Part shown: positions 50,101 through 51,495 of the stretch, one piece after another
Numbering within the stretch: the stretch's first letter is position 1
Layout: every line of letters begins with the position of its first letter
Assembly (NCBI RefSeq): GCF_000235745.1
Contig: NZ_AGSX01000064.1
Coordinates: 1 to 51,495, forward strand
Source: Stutzerimonas stutzeri SDM-LAC
GTDB lineage: Bacteria; Pseudomonadota; Gammaproteobacteria; Pseudomonadales; Pseudomonadaceae
DNA: 51,495 bases
Reading direction: 5' to 3'
Made by a program: the position numbers and the translations under genes
The notes under the pieces: generated by a model
Seen by the model: only the letters and a program-made list of their open reading frames with translations
Told to the model about the DNA's origin: nothing
Database searches by the model: none

Positions 50101-50630
50101 TGGACGTTGGCCGGGTTGAGCACCGGGATCGAGGCGGCGATGAATGCGTGCTCGCTCTGGTGCGGCAATGTCGAGGATTTGCAGCCGTGGTCGTCGCCGG
50201 CCAGCAGCAGCACGCCGCCATGGGGCGAAACGCCCGCGGCGTTGCCATGCTTGAAGACGTCACCAGAGCGGTCGACACCCGGCCCCTTGCCGTACCACAT
50301 GGCGAACACGCCGTCGTACTTGGCGCCCGGAAACAGGTTGGTCTGCTGACTGCCCCAGACCGCCGTCGCCGCCAGCTCCTCGTTGAGGCCCGGCTGGAAA
50401 TGGATGGCGTGCTGCTTCAGGTAATCGCGCGCTTCCCAGAGGCTTTTGTCCAGCATGCCCAGCGGCGAGCCGCGGTAGCCAGAGATAAAGCAACCGGTAT
50501 TCAGGTTTTGGGCTTGGTCGCGTTGATGCTGCAGCATGGGCAGGCGGGTCAGCGCCTGGGTGCCGGTGAGGTACAGATGCCCGGTAGCGAGCCGGTACTT
50601 GTCATCCAGGCGGATCTCGGCCAATGACAT
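47160..50630 (-). CDS. Indolepyruvate ferredoxin oxidoreductase, fused alpha-gamma type
   Basis: 1156-residue TPP and iron-sulfur enzyme oxidatively decarboxylating aryl pyruvates (indole-, phenyl-, 4-hydroxyphenylpyruvate) to aryl-acetyl-CoA with reduction of ferredoxin. Order: N-terminal pyrimidine-binding domain (YLTGTQALTRLP, GYRGSPLG), TPP domain with CPHNTST and MGGEGVNW, GDGTYFHSG and NDAVAMTGGQP, [4Fe-4S] motifs CEGCGDCGEKSNC and CNKDFSCVEGFC (about residues 635-690), then the gamma domain with PGVGGSGVTTLG and a C-terminal extension. Divergent from an Lrp-type regulator. A palindrome lies 32 bases upstream of its ATG, and the leader has AAAAACAA (50644-50651). Confidence 0.93.
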   Translation of the reverse strand: MSLAEIRLDDKYRLATGHLYLTGTQALTRLPMLQHQRDQAQNLNTGCFISGYRGSPLGMLDKSLWEARDYLKQHAIHFQPGLNEELAATAVWGSQQTNLFPGAKYDGVFAMWYGKGPGVDRSGDVFKHGNAAGVSPHGGVLLLAGDDHGCKSSTLPHQSEHAFIAASIPVLNPANVQEILDYGIIGWELSRYSGCWVALKTIAENVDSSAVVEVDPLRVKTRIPEDFELPEDGVHIRWPDPPLAQEKRLNLYKIYAARAFARANNLNQVMLDSPNPRLGIITTGKSYLDVRQALDDLGLDEALCASVGLRVLKVGMSWPLEPVSVHEFAQGLDEILVVEEKRSILEDQLTGQLYNWPLDKRPRVVGEFDEHGTSLLPNLSELTPAMIARVIAKRLAPIYTSDSIQARLAFLAAKEKALAARSYDTVRTPHYCSGCPHNTSTKVPEGSRASAGIGCHYMVQWMDRRTETFTQMGGEGVNWIGQAPFTDTPHMFQNLGDGTYFHSGSLAVRAAVAAGVNITFKILYNDAVAMTGGQPIDGELRVDQLSRQVADEGVKRIALISDEPDKYPTRETFASITSFHHRRDLDAIQRELREFKGVSVIIYDQTCATEKRRRRKRGKLEDPAKRAFINPAVCEGCGDCGEKSNCLAVMPLETELGRKREIDQNACNKDFSCVEGFCPSFVTVHGGGLRKPEAMAGGIEAATLPEPQHPALDRPWNVLIPGVGGSGVTTLGALLGMAAHLEGKGCTVLDQAGLAQKFGPVVTHVRIAAKQDDIYAVRIAAGETDLLLGCDLVVAAGEDSLTRLNDQISNAVINSHESATAEFTRNPDAQVPGKAMRDALVDAVGAEKTHFIDATFLATRLLGDSIATNLFLLGFAYQQGLLPLSAEAIEKAISINGVAAELNQQAFRWGRRAALEREAVEKLARPSELAEPICQTLEEIVDWRVDFLTRYQNAAYAKRYRRVVERVRDVDTADDLALSKAVARYYFKLLAYKDEYEVARLYSEPEFRQQLEAQFEGDYKLQFHLAPAWLAKRDSATGEPRKRELGPWVLNVFNVLAKLKFLRGTPLDVFGYGHDRRVERGLISEYERNLDELLAQLKPTNYRTAVAIAALPELIRGYGPVKERSIAKARQQEKLLKEQLNRGDEVQTVRLFEPAA

Positions 50631-50661
50631 GTGGCGCTCCTGTTTGTTTTTATCGGAGTCA

Positions 50662-50682
50662 GGACAACGCTTTACGTTGTCC
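50662..50682. promoter_or_regulatory. Perfect palindrome between the oxidoreductase and Lrp genes
   Basis: Seen: GGACAACG-CTTTA-CGTTGTCC, an 8-bp perfect inverted repeat in the 238-base divergent intergenic region. It is a good candidate operator for the Lrp-type regulator, or alternatively a leader hairpin for the oxidoreductase mRNA. Confidence 0.5.
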
Positions 50683-50868
50683 GCCTAACAAGGCTGTGGC
50701 GGCTGCACGGTAAGCCGGCCCACGCCAGCGACCGGCGGGGGATCACCCCACCGTTGCGCGTTGATAAGAGTCTGGCCGTGACAGAGAGAGATTTTCTTTC
50801 TACTTTTGCGGTGTAAGCGCCATCGCGTGCATGATCCATCCACTAACAACAACAAAAAGAGCACAACC

Positions 50869-51336
50869 ATGCAGACCCCGCTGAGCAGCATCGACCGCAA
50901 GATTTTGCTGCTGCTGCAACACAACGCCGACCTGTCCGCTGCCGAGATCGCCGAAAAGGTCGAGCTGTCGCAATCGCCCTGCTGGCGCCGCATCAACCGC
51001 ATGCAGGAAGAGGGGCTGATCGAGCGCAAGGTCGCCCTGCTCAATCCCAAGAAGCTCGGGCTGAACATGACGGTGTTCGTCAATATCAAGCTGTCCGCCC
51101 ACGGGCGCAGCAATCTGGATGAATTCGAGCGCGCCGTGGTCGGTTATCCCGAAGTGCTGGAATGCCACACCATGGCCGGCGAGTCGGACTACCTGCTCAA
51201 GGTGGTCGCCAAGGACATCGACAGCTACGAACGCTTCCTGCGCGATCAGCTGTTGCAGCGCCCCCATGTGCAGGAGGCGCATTCGCACATTGCGATGAGT
51301 GAAGTGAAGCGGACCACGGAGTTGCCGCTGGACTAG
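50869..51336 (+). CDS. Lrp/AsnC-family transcriptional regulator
   Basis: 155-residue regulator. Seen: N-terminal helix-turn-helix (IDRKILLLLQHNADLSAAEIAEKVELSQSPCWRRINRM in overlapping parts), linker LIERKVALLNPKKLGL, and a C-terminal RAM domain with VLECHTMAGESDYLLKVV, the effector-binding turn. The start at 50869 is chosen for the conserved N-terminus; AACAACAA lies at 50845-50852. Divergent orientation makes the oxidoreductase gene its likely target, with an amino acid as effector. Its stop codon overlaps the stop of the convergent phnN-like gene. Confidence 0.9.
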   Translation: MQTPLSSIDRKILLLLQHNADLSAAEIAEKVELSQSPCWRRINRMQEEGLIERKVALLNPKKLGLNMTVFVNIKLSAHGRSNLDEFERAVVGYPEVLECHTMAGESDYLLKVVAKDIDSYERFLRDQLLQRPHVQEAHSHIAMSEVKRTTELPLD

Positions 51337-51495
51337 CCGCCGAACGGCGATTTATCGATCAGCTGCAGCAGGCGCTCGACCGTCTCGGCCAGCGGCCCGG
51401 AATTGTCCAGCAGTTGCACCTGTTCCTGCTCCGCCGCCGAGCGAAACCGCTCGTTGCGCGCCAGGCGAGCCTCAATCTGAGCGAGCGGCTCCCGC
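51333..51495 (-). CDS. phnN: Probable PhnN, ribose 1,5-bisphosphate phosphokinase (C-terminal part)
   Basis: Reading the minus strand gives an open frame of 53 codons plus stop, continuing beyond the window edge. Seen: QIEARLARNERF, then LLDNSGPLAETVERLLQLI. This fits the C-terminus of PhnN as remembered from E. coli (INARLARAARY, then NNDGSLRQSVDTLLTLI). PhnN makes PRPP in phosphonate breakdown by C-P lyase. Only the last third is visible, so the kinase P-loop cannot be checked. Its stop (51333-51335) overlaps the Lrp stop, tail to tail. Confidence 0.65.
   Translation of the reverse strand, partial: REPLAQIEARLARNERFRSAAEQEQVQLLDNSGPLAETVERLLQLIDKSPFGG

Noticed and set aside
50764-50778. 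TTGATAAGAGTCTGG as an FNR box ahead of the Lrp gene
   Set aside because: The second half-site is broken (GTCTG instead of GTCAA), so the match is not better than expected by chance.

Overview
The window is a GC-rich chromosomal segment from a denitrifying gamma-proteobacterium of the Pseudomonas stutzeri (Stutzerimonas) type. The evidence is the gene order nirJ-nirE-nirN / nnrS-SDR(247 aa) / tatE-nosLYFD / nosZ / nosR, the DNR/FNR-type boxes, the phhRABC locus and typical pseudomonad REP-like hairpins. No rRNA, tRNA, CRISPR array, prophage or insertion sequence was recognised.

Region 1 (1-18.99 kb) is a denitrification island. It opens with the 3' part of a heme d1 operon (nirJ cut by the window edge, nirE, nirN), closed by a strong hairpin. 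A LysR-type regulator follows, with a perfect palindrome just ahead of its start, then two tandem HPP-CBS membrane proteins of identical length. Next comes a leftward group nnrS - SDR - soluble chemoreceptor with a DNR/FNR-like box ahead of nnrS. The complete leftward nitrous oxide reductase locus nosR, nosZ, nosDFY, nosL, tatE follows, with an FNR/DNR box (and a second weaker one) ahead of nosR and a terminator-like hairpin between nosZ and nosD.

Region 2 (19-31.8 kb) is mixed: an acyl-CoA dehydrogenase, a CopD-like membrane protein, a glycine-zipper protein, a DUF488 protein, two tandemly duplicated TRAP solute-binding proteins without any TRAP permease (their upstream regions are duplicated too), a thioredoxin-reductase-like flavoprotein, L-serine ammonia-lyase, and a 1393-residue CheB-CheR-PAS-histidine kinase-receiver fusion.

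Region 3 (31.9-51.3 kb) looks like an amino-acid, largely aromatic, catabolic neighbourhood: phhR divergent from phhABC, an EAL protein, a DJ-1/PfpI protein, a 1.1-kb gene-free stretch holding a large inverted repeat, a dCache chemoreceptor of the amino-acid type, two NSS sodium symporters, maleylacetoacetate isomerase, a Leu/Phe/Val-type dehydrogenase, a fused indolepyruvate ferredoxin oxidoreductase and a divergent Lrp/AsnC regulator. The window ends inside a probable phnN gene on the minus strand. Seven genes here (phhR, phhA, both NSS genes, the dehydrogenase, the oxidoreductase and the Lrp gene) carry an AANAANAA motif, the type bound by Hfq/Crc, in the leader just before the start codon. 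This suggests one shared layer of catabolite repression. The phhR-phhA intergenic region also holds two TyrR/PhhR-type boxes and a perfect FNR/DNR-type box, which would tie an oxygen-requiring pathway to oxygen or NO sensing.
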